DNA of 64,000 nt, taken from assembly GCF_000376245.1 (NCBI RefSeq), contig NZ_AQXM01000060.1:46106-110105 (forward strand), written 5' to 3'. Shown here piece by piece: positions 1 to 9,562 of this stretch. This DNA is from Acaricomes phytoseiuli DSM 14247. GTDB lineage: Bacteria; Actinomycetota; Actinomycetes; Actinomycetales; Micrococcaceae. The notes under the pieces were generated by a model. It made no database searches and was not told where the DNA came from. It saw only the letters and a list, made by a program, of their open reading frames with translations. The position numbers and the translations under genes were made by a program. The first letter of the stretch is position 1, and each line of letters starts with the position of its first letter.

Positions 1-3000
1 GCAGGGACTCTACGCTCCGGAAGCAGAGAAGGACGCCTGCGGCCTCGCCGTGATCGCCACGTTACGGGGAGTAGCCGGGCACGATATCGTCGATGCCGCA
101 CTGACGGCATTACGCGCCCTGGAGCATCGCGGCGCAGTGGGTGCTGATGAAGGCACGGGCGATGGCGCAGGGCTGCTGACCCAGATCCCTGACGAGTTCT
201 TCCGCGCGGTGGTCGGCTTCCAGCTCCCGGCAGCCGGACGCTACGCGGTAGGCACGGCCTTCCTGCCCACGGACCCTCAGGCGGAGCATGACGCCATGGA
301 GAACTTGGCGTCGCTGAGCGCTGAAGAAGGCCTGCGAGTTCTGGGCTGGCGCGATGTGCCGATCGAAGAAGGTCTTATCGGCGCGTTGGCGCGTTCTTCG
401 ATGCCCCGATTCCGGCAGCTCTTCGTCTGCCGGGAGTCCGAACCCGGTTCAGCAGAGCAGAAAAAAGTGCAGAGTGCGCCTCCGGAGCCGCAGGCCAGGC
501 TCCACGACCTCGATGCCAGAGCCTTCCGGGTGCGCAAAAGAGCCCAGAACAAGCTCGGCGTCTACTTCCCGTCCTTCTCCTGCCGGACCATCGTCTACAA
601 GGGCATGCTTTCCACCGCGCAGCTCGAGCCCTTCTATCCGGATCTCTCCGACCTTAAGTTCAAGACCAAGCTGGGCATCGTGCACTCCCGGTTCTCCACG
701 AACACTTTCCCTTCCTGGCCTCTGGCGCAGCCTTTTCGCACGGTGGCGCATAACGGCGAGATCAACACGGTCAAGGGGGAACCGGAACTGGATGCGCGCC
801 AGGCAATCCACCCTGGCCAGCCCGCTGCTGGGCGAGCGGCCGGAAGAGCTCTTCCCGGTCTGTACCCCAGGGGCTTCCGATTCGGCATCGTTCGACGAAG
901 TGGCCGAACTGCTCTGGCTCTCCGGCCGGCCCATCACCCACGCCATGATGATGATCCCCGAGGCCTGGGAGAACCACACCGCGATGGATCCGGCCCGTAG
1001 GGCCTTCTACGAATACCACTCTCTGCTTATGGAGCCCTGGGACGGCCCCGCCGCGGTCTCCTTCACCGATGGGTTGCTCGTCGGGGCGACGCTGGACCGC
1101 AACGGCCTTCGTCCCGGCCGCTACTGGATCACCGAAGACGGTCTGGTGGTCTTCGCCTCCGAAGTAGGAGTCCTGGATATCGAACCCGCACGGGTGGTCC
1201 GGAAAGGCAGGGTCTCGCCGGGGAAGATGTTCCTGGTCGACACGGATGCCGGCCGCATCATCGATGATGAGGAGATCAAGGCCGAGTTGGCGGCTGCCGA
1301 GCCCTGGAGGGACAGGCTCGAGGAGAACTTGATCAGGCTCCCGGAGCTGCCCGAACGGGAGCACGTCGTGCACACCCCGGCTTCGGTCAACCTGCGCCAG
1401 CGCACTTTCGGCTACACCCAGGAGGAGCTGCGGGTGCTTCTGGCACCCATGGCCCGCACCAGGGCGGAGCCGCTTGGTGCGATGGGCTCGGACACGCCTA
1501 TCGCGGTGCTTTCCGCCCGGCCCCGGCTGCTCTTCGACTACTTCACCCAGTCCTTCGCCCAGGTGACCAACCCGCCCCTGGACGCGATCCGGGAGGAGCT
1601 GGTGACATCACTGCTGACCTCGATTGGCCCCAACGGCAATCTGCTGGCGACGGGCCGGGTCGAACAGCCTCAGGTGGCGCTCGATTTCCCGGTGATCGAC
1701 AATGACGAGCTGGCGAAGATCGCCAATCTGGAATCCAACCAGCTCGGCAGGGAAGGGGAGCGGCTCGCGATCAAGATCCGCGGCCTGTACCGGCCGGATG
1801 GCGGGGCGGAAGCGCTGCGGAACCGCCTCAACGAGATCTGCGAGCAAGTCTCTGCCGCAGTGAACCGGGGCGCCCAGTACATCGTGCTCTCCGACCGCGA
1901 TTCCAGCGCGCAATGGGCGCCCATCCCATCGCTGCTGCTGATCAGCGCGGTGCATCATCATCTGCTGCGCAGCGCCACCCGGACCAAAACTGCGCTCCTC
2001 GTCGAAGCCGGAGACGTTCGGGAAGTCCATCATGTCGCGCTCCTCATCGGGTACGGTGCCGCTGCGGTAAACCCGTACCTCGCAATGGAGTCCGTAGAGG
2101 AACTCGTCCGCGCCGGGGACCTCACCGGCGTAAGCGCCGTCCAGGCCGTCCGCAATCTGCTCAAAGGCCTGGGCAAAGGGCTGCTGAAGATCATGTCCAA
2201 AATGGGCATTTCCACGGTGGCCTCGTACTGCGGGGGGCAGACCTTCGAAGTCATCGGGCTGTCCCAGGAGATGGTCAACGAGTTCTTCGCGGGCACCCGC
2301 AGTCAGATCTCCGGGGTGGGGCTGGAGGTCATCGCCGCGGAAGTCGCCGCCCGGCACCTCATGGCCTATCCGCCCGATGGCATCGAGCAGGCGCATCGCC
2401 CGCTGCTGGGCGGTGGCGAGTACCAGTGGCGCCGGGAAGGCGAGCCGCATCTGTTCAACCCGGATACTGTTTTCCGTTTGCAGCACGCCACCAGGGAGCG
2501 CCGTTACGACGTCTTCAAAAACTACACCCGCGCCGTGGACGATCAATCCGGTCAGCTGATGACCCTGCGCGGACTGCTCGAGTTGAGAACCGGCTCGCGG
2601 CCGCCGGTGCCCCTAGCAGAGGTGGAGTCGGTTGCGGATATCGTGAAGCGCTTCTCCACTGGGGCGATGAGCTACGGCTCGATCTCCCAGGAGGCCCACG
2701 AGACCCTGGCCATCGCGATGAACCGTTTGGGCGCCAAATCCAATACCGGAGAGGGCGGCGAGGATCTCGCCCGGCTCCTGGACCCGGAGCGGCGCAGTGC
2801 GATCAAGCAGATCGCTTCCGGCCGCTTCGGCGTGACCAGCCTGTACCTCACCCAGGCCGAGGATCTGCAGATCAAAATGGCTCAGGGCGCCAAACCGGGG
2901 GAGGGCGGCCAGCTGATGTCGCAGAAGGTCTACCCCTGGGTCGCCGCCATCCGGCATTCCATCCCCGGAGTAGGGCTGATCTCCCCGCCACCGCATCACG

Positions 3001-4643
3001 ACATCTACTCCATCGAAGACCTCGCCCAGCTGATCTACGACCTGAAGCGGGCGAATCCCTCTGCCCGGGTGCACGTCAAACTGGTCTCCGAAGTGGGCAT
3101 CGGCACGGTAGCCGCCGGGGTGACCAAAGCCAAAGCGGATGTCGTGCTCATCTCCGGCCACGACGGCGGTACGGGCGCCTCGCCGCTGAACTCGCTCAAG
3201 CACGCCGGCGTGCCGTGGGAGCTGGGCCTCGCGGAGACCCAGCAGACCCTGATGCTCAACGGTTTGCGGGACCGTGTGGTAGTCCAGGCAGACGGCCAGC
3301 TCAAAACCGGGCGCGACGTGATCATCGCGGCACTGCTCGGCGCTGAGGAATACGGCTTCGCCACCGCCCCACTCGTGGTCTCCGGCTGCATCATGATGCG
3401 GGTCTGCCACCTGGACACCTGCCCCGTGGGAGTGGCCACGCAGAACCCGGAGTTGCGCGCCCGGTTCAGCGGCAAACCGGAGTTCGTGATCAACTTCTTC
3501 GAATTCATCGCGGAAGAAGTCCGCGAATACCTCGCCGAGCTGGGGTTCCGTTCCCTGGACGAGGCTATCGGCCACGCCGAGCTCCTCGACACCCGGCAGG
3601 CGGTGGAGCACTGGAAGGCCGATGGGCTCGACCTCTCGCCCATTCTGGCGGGTCAGAACCATGATGCAGACGTGGCCCTGCGGAACCTGGTGCCGCAGAA
3701 TCACGAACTGGATAAGCACTTCGACCAGCAGTTGATCACGATGGCCGCTGAAGCCCTGGCAGACCGGACTCCGGTCAAGATCACCGTACCGGTGGTCAAC
3801 ACCGATCGCTCGGTGGGCACGATGCTGGGGCACGAGGTCACGCGCCGATTCGGCGCTGAAATCCTGGGGCCGGACACCATCGATATCACGCTTACCGGGC
3901 AAGCCGGGCAGTCCCTCGGCGCCTTCCTGCCGGCAGGGGTCACTCTGCGGCTGCTGGGCGATGCCAACGACTATGCCGGCAAAGGGCTCTCCGGGGGCCG
4001 GATCATCGTCCGGCCCGACCGGGCGAACACCTTCCCGGCGGAAGAGAACGTGATCGCCGGGAACGTCATCGGCTACGGCGCCACCAGCGGTGAGATCTTC
4101 TTGCGCGGCCAGGTCGGCGAGCGGTTCCTGGTCCGCAACTCAGGGGCGAGCGCCGTGGTCGAGGGCATCGGCGACCACGGCTGCGAGTACATGACCGGCG
4201 GCCGGGCGGTGATCCTCGGGGTAACCGGGCGGAACTTCGGGGCGGGGATGTCCGGGGGAATCGCCTACGTCCTCGATCTCGTCGTTGACCGGGTCAATAA
4301 GCAGGCGCTGGATTCCGGCGAACTGGAACTGCACCGGCTCACTGATACCTCGGATCACCCTGCTGGCCCGGAGGCGGAAGAGCTCCAGCAGGATCTGCGC
4401 TATCTGACCGGTATGATCCACAGACACGAGGAAGAGACCGGTTCCAGGCTCGCGGCCCGCCTGCTGGCGGCTTTGCAGAGCGAAGACCCCGCGGAGCGCT
4501 CAGCTGCCGCCGGGAGATTCACCAAAGTACTGCCCCGGGACTACGCGGCAGTGCTGCGGACCAGGGAAGCCGCCAGCGCGGAGGGCCTGGACCCGGACGG
4601 AGATATCGTCTGGCAGCGGATTCTGGAGGTGACCGGTGGCTGA
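1..4643 (+). pseudogene. gltB: Glutamate synthase large subunit, 5'-truncated by the window and frameshifted
   Basis: Large subunit of NADPH-dependent glutamate synthase (GOGAT), which transfers the amide of glutamine to 2-oxoglutarate with GltD. The start lies before base 1. The first frame (bases 2-779) encodes the class II amidotransferase domain with its nucleophilic Cys at 38-40 in the motif KDACGLAV. Family similarity then jumps to the next frame at 780: NGEINTVKG is followed by NRNWMRARQ only if one G of the run 775-779 is removed. From 780 to the stop at 4641-4643 the frame is open and carries the FMN-binding region, the 3Fe-4S cysteines (codons at 3387, 3405, 3420) and the C-terminal beta-helix domain. 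gltD follows with an 8-nt overlap. A single-base homopolymer insertion could be a real mutation or an assembly error. Everything else is intact and conserved, so an error is plausible. Confidence 0.85.
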
Positions 4644-6108
4644 TCCACGAGGGTTCCTGAAGGTCAGGGAACGGCAAGTCCAGCCCAGACGCCCCGTCCC
4701 CGTGCGCATCATGGACTTCAAGGAGGTCTATGAAGCCCAGGAGAAGGGCATACTGCGCTCGCAGGCCGGCCGCTGCATGGACTGCGGTGTCCCGTTCTGC
4801 CATCAGGGCTGCCCGCTGGGCAACCTGATCCCGGAGTGGAACGATCTGGTCTGGCGGGACAGGCTCGCCGAAGCCGCGGAGCGGCTGCACGCGACGAATA
4901 ATTTCCCCGAGTTCACCGGCCGGCTCTGCCCGGCTCCCTGCGAGGCATCCTGCGTACTGGGCATCAACCAGCCCGCGGTGACGATCAAGCAGATCGAGGT
5001 CTCCATCGCTGATGCCGCTGCCGAAGACGGTCTCATCCAGCCGCTGCCCCCGGCGCGGCTCACCGGGCGCACCGTAGCCGTGGTCGGCTCTGGGCCGGCT
5101 GGTCTCGCCGCAGCCCAGCAGCTCAGCAGGGTCGGCCACACGGTAGCCGTCTACGAGCGCGATGATCGGATCGGCGGCCTGCTGCGTTACGGGATCCCCG
5201 ATTTCAAAATGGAAAAGGCGCAGCTTGACCGCAGGCTCGAGCAGATGCGCGCCGAAGGCACTCGGTTCCGGCCCGGGATCGAGATCGGCAGGGACATCTC
5301 CTGGGAGCAGCTGTGCCGTCGCTATGATGCGGTGGTGCTGGCCACCGGTGCCACTGTGCCGAGGGATCTGCCGATTCCCGGCCGGGAGCTAAGCGGTGTG
5401 CATTTCGCCATGGATTACTTGGTCCAGGCGAACCGGGCGGTCGCCGGGGACGCCGATATCGCCCTCGGCGGTCAGGGAATCATCGATGTCCGTGGCAAGC
5501 ACTTGGTGATCCTGGGCGGCGGTGACACGGGAGCCGACTGCCTCGGCACCGCGCATCGCCAGCAGGCGGCTTCCGTGACCACGCTGGCTATCGGCCAGCA
5601 GCCTCCGGAAGAGCGGCCCGCGCATCAGCCCTGGCCCATGCAGCCGACTCTCTTCGAGGTGGCGAGCGCGCATGAAGAAGGGGGGCAGCGCAGCTATCTC
5701 GCATCCACTGTCGAATTCCTCGGTGAGGATGGTGTGCTGACCGGGTTGAAAGTGGCGGAAACCGAGTACCGCGAAGGCCGGCGCCTGCCCAAGCCGGGTA
5801 CCGAGAAAGTCATCCCCGCCGATGCGGTCTTCTTGGCGCTGGGGTTCACCGGCCCGGAATCCGGGGCAGTCACGGAGCAGCTGGAGATCGGCTGCGATGA
5901 GCGCGGCACGCTGAACCGCGGCATCGACTACAAGAGCTCAGCGGACGGGGTTTTCGTGGCCGGAGACGCCGGGCGAGGTCAATCGCTGATCGTCTGGGCT
6001 ATTGCCGAGGGCCGGGCGTGCGCGGCTGCTGTTGACGCCTATCTGAGCGGCAGCAGCAACCTGCCGGCTCCGGTGACTCCTGCTGATGCCGCGATCACTC
6101 CACTGTGA
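4636..6108 (+). CDS. gltD: Glutamate synthase small subunit (NADPH)
   Basis: Small subunit of glutamate synthase (490 aa), which takes electrons from NADPH via FAD and 4Fe-4S clusters to the FMN of GltB. Visible motifs: two N-terminal cysteine clusters (C47, C50, C55, C59 in [14 protein letters not shown]98, C102, C106), an FAD-binding GSGPAG near residues 151-156, and a second dinucleotide fold with GGGDTGADC. The GTG start at 4636 overlaps the end of gltB by 8 nt, the usual translationally coupled arrangement. Full family length, no disruption seen. Confidence 0.95.
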   Translation: MADPRGFLKVRERQVQPRRPVPVRIMDFKEVYEAQEKGILRSQAGRCMDCGVPFCHQGCPLGNLIPEWNDLVWRDRLAEAAERLHATNNFPEFTGRLCPAPCEASCVLGINQPAVTIKQIEVSIADAAAEDGLIQPLPPARLTGRTVAVVGSGPAGLAAAQQLSRVGHTVAVYERDDRIGGLLRYGIPDFKMEKAQLDRRLEQMRAEGTRFRPGIEIGRDISWEQLCRRYDAVVLATGATVPRDLPIPGRELSGVHFAMDYLVQANRAVAGDADIALGGQGIIDVRGKHLVILGGGDTGADCLGTAHRQQAASVTTLAIGQQPPEERPAHQPWPMQPTLFEVASAHEEGGQRSYLASTVEFLGEDGVLTGLKVAETEYREGRRLPKPGTEKVIPADAVFLALGFTGPESGAVTEQLEIGCDERGTLNRGIDYKSSADGVFVAGDAGRGQSLIVWAIAEGRACAAAVDAYLSGSSNLPAPVTPADAAITPL

Positions 6109-6112
6109 CAGG

Positions 6113-6128
6113 TGTGACATCTGTTACA
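6113..6128 (+). promoter_or_regulatory. Candidate CRP/GlxR-type operator upstream of pyk
   Basis: The 16-mer reads TGTGA-N6-TTACA, one change from the symmetric CRP-family half-sites TGTGA-N6-TCACA. It sits 5 nt after the gltD stop and about 85 bp before pyk. Right behind it is an inverted repeat (arms 6126-6136 and 6154-6164, 10 of 11 positions matching) with an inner 7-bp pair CATGGTG/CACCATG (6141-6147, 6154-6160). Cyclic-AMP regulators of this type control central metabolism in actinobacteria. The assignment is by motif only. Confidence 0.4.
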
Positions 6129-6201
6129 TCATGATGAATCCATGGTGTGAATTCACCATGATGTCAGCTTCAGGGGGACCGCAGAACGATCCGATTATGC
6201 A

Positions 6202-6207
6202 TAAGGT
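6202..6207 (+). promoter_or_regulatory. Probable -10 box of a leaderless pyk transcript
   Basis: TAAGGT lies exactly 6 nt before the pyk ATG, so transcription would start at or next to the start codon. The same spacing recurs before many genes in this window. The purine-rich bases between box and ATG could also act as a weak ribosome binding site. Confidence 0.5.
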
Positions 6208-6213
6208 AGGGGT

Positions 6214-7695
6214 ATGAGACGCGCGAAAATAGTTGCAACCTTCGGCCCGGCCATCGCCGGCTATGACCAGACCCTGGCCGCAGTGGAGGCCGGTGTGGAC
6301 GTAGCCCGGATGAATATGAGCCATGGCGACTACACCGTGCACAACGAGACGTACGAGAACGTCCGCCGGGCCTCCGCCGAACTCGGCAAGCCGGTCGGTA
6401 TCATGGCGGACCTGCAGGGGCCCAAGATCCGTCTCGGTCGTTTTGTGGACGGCCCGCATGTGCTCTTCCCGGGCGACATCTTCACCATCACCACCGAGGA
6501 TGTTCCCGGTACGAAGGAGATCTGCTCCACCACGCTCAAGAGCCTCCCCGAGGACGTAAAAGTGGGGGATACTCTGCTGATCGACGACGGCAAGGTCTCA
6601 CTGCGCGCCACCGCCGTCGACGATGTCAAAGTGACCACGGAAGTCATGGTCGGCGGAGCGGTCTCCAATAACAAGGGCATCAACCTGCCTGGGGTGGCCG
6701 TCAACGTCCCCGCGCTCAGCGAGAAGGATGAAGAAGATCTGCGCTGGGCCATCAAACGTGGCGTGGATATGGTGGCGCTGTCCTTCGTGCGGAACGCCGA
6801 GGACATCAAGCGAGTCCACGAGATCATGGACGAAGAAGGCCGCCGGGCGCCGGTGATCGCCAAGGTCGAGAAGCCCCAGGCCGTGGAGCAGCTCGCGGAG
6901 ATCGTCGATGCCTTCGACGCGATCATGGTGGCCCGCGGCGACCTGGGTGTCGAGCTGCCGCTTGAAGACGTGCCGATCGTGCAGAAGCGCGCGGTGGAGC
7001 TGGCCCGGCGCTGGGCCAAGCCCGTGATCGTGGCCACCCAGGTGCTCGAATCCATGATCGAGAACCCCCGTCCCACCAGAGCAGAAGCCTCCGATTGCGC
7101 CAATGCGGTGCTCGACGGTGCTGATGCTGTGATGCTTTCCGGGGAGACGAGCGTGGGCAAATACCCGATCATCACGATCCAGACCATGGCCCGAATCATC
7201 GAATCCACCGAGGAACACGGACTGGAGCGGGTACCAGCGCTCGGCACCAACCCCAAGACCCGGGGCGGGGCGATCACCCGCGCCGCGGTGATGATCGCGG
7301 ATCAGCTCGATGCCAAATACGTCTGCGCCTTCACCCAGACCGGGGACTCGGCGCGCCGGATCTCGCGGTTACGTCCCGTCAAGCCGGTTTTCGCCTTCGC
7401 TCCGGACGAGCGGGTCTGGAATCAGCTCTCGCTCACCTGGGGCGTGCAGCCGGTCAAGGTGCCCGTGGTGAAGCACACCGACGAAATGGTCGAACAAGTC
7501 GATCATGTGCTTTCGGAGCGGGATCTCCTGAAGCCGGATGACCTCGTCGTGATCGCCTTTGGTTCCCCCCCAGGGCAGGCCGGCTCGACCAACTCGGTCA
7601 AGGTCCACAAAATCGGCGACCTGGCTGATTACAGCGGGGACGGAAAAGACCGCCGGGAGAAAGTCGGCCCCTGGCCGGTAGCGCACGAGCGCTGA
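6214..7695 (+). CDS. pyk: Pyruvate kinase
   Basis: Converts phosphoenolpyruvate and ADP to pyruvate and ATP, the last step of glycolysis. The 493-aa product has the family features: N-terminal KIVATFGPA, RMNMSHG near residue 33, ADLQGPKIR near 65-73, the active-site segment AKVEKPQ with Lys217 and Glu219, and the metal/ADP site MVARGDLGVELP (238-249). The C-terminal allosteric domain is present. The ATG at 6214 is preceded at the leaderless distance by TAAGGT. A strong hairpin follows the gene. A CRP-like site and inverted repeats lie in the 105-bp spacer after gltD. Confidence 0.97.
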   Translation: MRRAKIVATFGPAIAGYDQTLAAVEAGVDVARMNMSHGDYTVHNETYENVRRASAELGKPVGIMADLQGPKIRLGRFVDGPHVLFPGDIFTITTEDVPGTKEICSTTLKSLPEDVKVGDTLLIDDGKVSLRATAVDDVKVTTEVMVGGAVSNNKGINLPGVAVNVPALSEKDEEDLRWAIKRGVDMVALSFVRNAEDIKRVHEIMDEEGRRAPVIAKVEKPQAVEQLAEIVDAFDAIMVARGDLGVELPLEDVPIVQKRAVELARRWAKPVIVATQVLESMIENPRPTRAEASDCANAVLDGADAVMLSGETSVGKYPIITIQTMARIIESTEEHGLERVPALGTNPKTRGGAITRAAVMIADQLDAKYVCAFTQTGDSARRISRLRPVKPVFAFAPDERVWNQLSLTWGVQPVKVPVVKHTDEMVEQVDHVLSERDLLKPDDLVVIAFGSPPGQAGSTNSVKVHKIGDLADYSGDGKDRREKVGPWPVAHER

Positions 7696-7713
7696 CCTGT
7701 TCGACCGCAGTCG

Positions 7714-7767
7714 ATACGGTGAAGGCGCCTGGCCCACATTTTTCTGGGCCAGGCGCCTTCACCGTAT
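7714..7767. terminator. Bidirectional terminator between pyk and pdtaR
   Basis: Perfect inverted repeat with 23-nt arms (7714-7736 and 7745-7767) and an 8-nt T-rich loop. It lies between the convergent pyk (+) and response regulator (-), 19 nt after the pyk stop and 37 nt after the regulator's stop. Confidence 0.85.
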
Positions 7768-7803
7768 GCAGTAGGTGTCTTCAGCCGGGTCGTCGGCTGA
7801 GAA

Positions 7804-8421
7804 CTAGTTCACCTGATCGATGATGGTCTGCGCGACCTCGCGCATGCTGAGCCTGCGGTCCATCGAGGTCTTCTGGATCCAGCGGAAAGCCTCGGGCTCG
7901 CTCAGCCCCATTCTGGTGGTCAGCAGCGATTTAGCCCGTTCCACGAGCTTTCGCGTCTCGAAGCGATCCTGCAGATCGGTGATCTCGGCCTCCAGGGCTT
8001 TGACCTCCTCGTGCCGACTCAGTGCGATCTCGATCGCCGGGATCAGATCCGCCGGTGTGAACGGCTTGACCACATAGGCCATCGCCCCGGCATCCCGGGC
8101 TCGTTCGACCAGTTCTTTCTGGCTGAAAGCGGTGAGCAGCACCACGGGAGCTATCCGCTCTTTGACGATGGTCTCCGCGGCGCTGATTCCGTCCATGACG
8201 GGCATCTTCACATCCATGAGCACCAGGTCCGGTTCCAGCTCCCGGGCCAGGGCCACTGCTTTCTCGCCGTTATCGGCTTCACCCACCACCTCGTAGCCTT
8301 CGCCCGTCAGGATCTCGACGATATCCAGGCGGATGAGAGTCTCGTCCTCGGCGACGATCACCCGACGGCCGGCATCGGTATTTGGTGCTGGGGCCTCCGT
8401 CGGCTCCAGTGAATCTGTCAC
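7804..8421 (-). CDS. pdtaR: ANTAR-domain response regulator (PdtaR-like)
   Basis: Two-component response regulator whose C-terminal ANTAR domain binds RNA and causes antitermination. In 205 aa it has an N-terminal receiver domain with the acidic pair (Asp25/Glu26), phosphoacceptor Asp70 in LVLMDVKMPVMDG, Thr97 and Lys119, then a short coiled linker and an ANTAR domain at about 145-202 (RAKSLLTTRMGLSEPEAFRW). The cognate kinase is not in the window, which is usual for PdtaS/PdtaR. The start is GTG at 8421 preceded by AAGGAG. The start lies inside a short perfect palindrome (8417-8427). It is divergent from the tRNA gene. Confidence 0.9.
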   Translation of the reverse strand: MTDSLEPTEAPAPNTDAGRRVIVAEDETLIRLDIVEILTGEGYEVVGEADNGEKAVALARELEPDLVLMDVKMPVMDGISAAETIVKERIAPVVLLTAFSQKELVERARDAGAMAYVVKPFTPADLIPAIEIALSRHEEVKALEAEITDLQDRFETRKLVERAKSLLTTRMGLSEPEAFRWIQKTSMDRRLSMREVAQTIIDQVN

Positions 8422-8609
8422 AGTGACTCCTTGACTCAGTACTCTGCTCCGTACATTTTCTACAGATATTTCTTCTACAGCTATTGCAGATATTTGCCTC
8501 TTTCAGAAAACAGCCTATCGGCATGTAGAGTTATTGTCCGTGGATCAGGGCCGGTGCGGCTCTCCGTTGAATGTGATCTCCATCTCTTCAGCGGTCCGAT
8601 CCAGTGCCT
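8422..8609. other. Divergent intergenic region pdtaR / tRNA-Leu with direct repeats
   Basis: A 188-bp A+T-rich spacer. It holds the 9-mer CAGATATTT twice (8463-8471, 8487-8495) and TTCTACAG twice. TAGAGT at 8526-8531 with TTCAGA 18 nt upstream is a possible tRNA promoter. No gene is supported here. Confidence 0.4.
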
Positions 8610-8691
8610 GCCCGAGTGGCGGAATTGGCAGACGCGCCGCACTCAAAATGCGGTATCGAAAGGTGTGTGGGTTCGAGTCCCACCTCGGGCA
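8610..8691 (+). tRNA. tRNA-Leu (anticodon CAA)
   Basis: 82-nt class II tRNA. The 7-bp acceptor stem GCCCGAG/CTCGGGC closes with discriminator A at 8691. The anticodon stem CCGCA/TGCGG encloses the loop CTCAAAA, giving anticodon CAA at 8644-8646 for UUG codons. There is a long variable arm and a T-arm with TTCGAGT. CCA is not encoded. A weak 6-bp hairpin (8700-8705/8719-8724) follows, without a T run. Confidence 0.96.
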
Positions 8692-8766
8692 CGATTGTTC
8701 TCCGGTCATACCAGGATTCCGGAGTAAGCTTCGGCAGTATCTGGCGGAAAACCCGAAGGAGACGCG

Positions 8767-9483
8767 GTGGAGGAAGATTTGCTGATCGTCGAAGATCTCA
8801 TGCTGCTATTGCTCGCTGACGACGGCCGCTCCATCACCGCTGCGGGGGTTCTGCCTTATGTTCTCGGCGGTGCGGTTCTCATCGAACTCGGCCTCCTCGA
8901 GCGGATCGAACTCGATGAAGAAAGCGGAGGCCTGGGCCGTCAGCTGAGCGGCCCCGAAGTCCGCGCCGTCGGCCAGGAGCAACTGCCAGACACTTTGCTC
9001 CAAGAGGCCTACGACACCATCGCGGAGCGCCCCCGCAGGGTGCAGACGCTTCTGCTCAGCCTCGGTGGTGAGCTCCGGAAGCCCGTGCTGAGCCGCCTGG
9101 CCGAACGCGGGCTGATCCGAGAGGAACGCGGGCGGATGCTGGGCATCATTCCCGTGACCACCTGGCCCACTGAGGACCAGGAGCACGAATCAGCTCTCAG
9201 GGATCGGATCCGCGCGGTGCTGGAAGGCGGCGCGGAACCGGATACCCGGATAGCGGTGCTGATCGGCTTGCTCTCCGCAGTCAAGGCCTTGCGCTATCTG
9301 CGGCCGCCCTTGCCCTGGAGCAGCGAGATCGCACGGCGGGCTAAAGAACTCGAAGACGGGGACTGGGGAGTCCAAGCGGTTGGCGCTGCGGTCAGCCGCC
9401 AGGCCGCGGCGATGATCGCGGCCAGCGTCTCCGCCTCAGTCAGCGTCGCGATAGCGGCCAACGTCAACACCGCCCAGAGCTGA
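8767..9483 (+). CDS. GPP34 (GOLPH3/Vps74) family protein
   Basis: 238-aa protein of the GPP34 family, named after eukaryotic Golgi phosphoprotein 3, which binds phosphatidylinositol-4-phosphate. It is common in actinobacteria, where its role is not established. Seen: the N-terminal LLIVEDLMLLLLADDGR, a glycine-rich GVLPYVLGGAVLIEL helix, and the central RGLIREERGRMLGIIPVTTWP. The C-terminal third is alanine-rich. GTG start at 8767 with AAGGAGA 6 nt upstream. It stands alone between the tRNA and an MFS gene, so context gives no function. Confidence 0.8.
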   Translation: MEEDLLIVEDLMLLLLADDGRSITAAGVLPYVLGGAVLIELGLLERIELDEESGGLGRQLSGPEVRAVGQEQLPDTLLQEAYDTIAERPRRVQTLLLSLGGELRKPVLSRLAERGLIREERGRMLGIIPVTTWPTEDQEHESALRDRIRAVLEGGAEPDTRIAVLIGLLSAVKALRYLRPPLPWSSEIARRAKELEDGDWGVQAVGAAVSRQAAAMIAASVSASVSVAIAANVNTAQS

Positions 9484-9562
9484 GTCGAGGTGAAGACGGC
9501 GCTGCTTTTCATCGTGCTTGCGCTCGACCTTCCGCGAACGCGCGGGGAAGGAAGTATCAGGA

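Noticed and set aside
354..779. N-terminal part of the second gltB frame as an independent gene start
   Set aside because: Codons 354-779 in that frame have no similarity to GltB; the real sequence enters the frame only at 780.
8431..8819. Three overlapping short frames across the tRNA-Leu gene
   Set aside because: They are translations of the tRNA itself, a common artefact.
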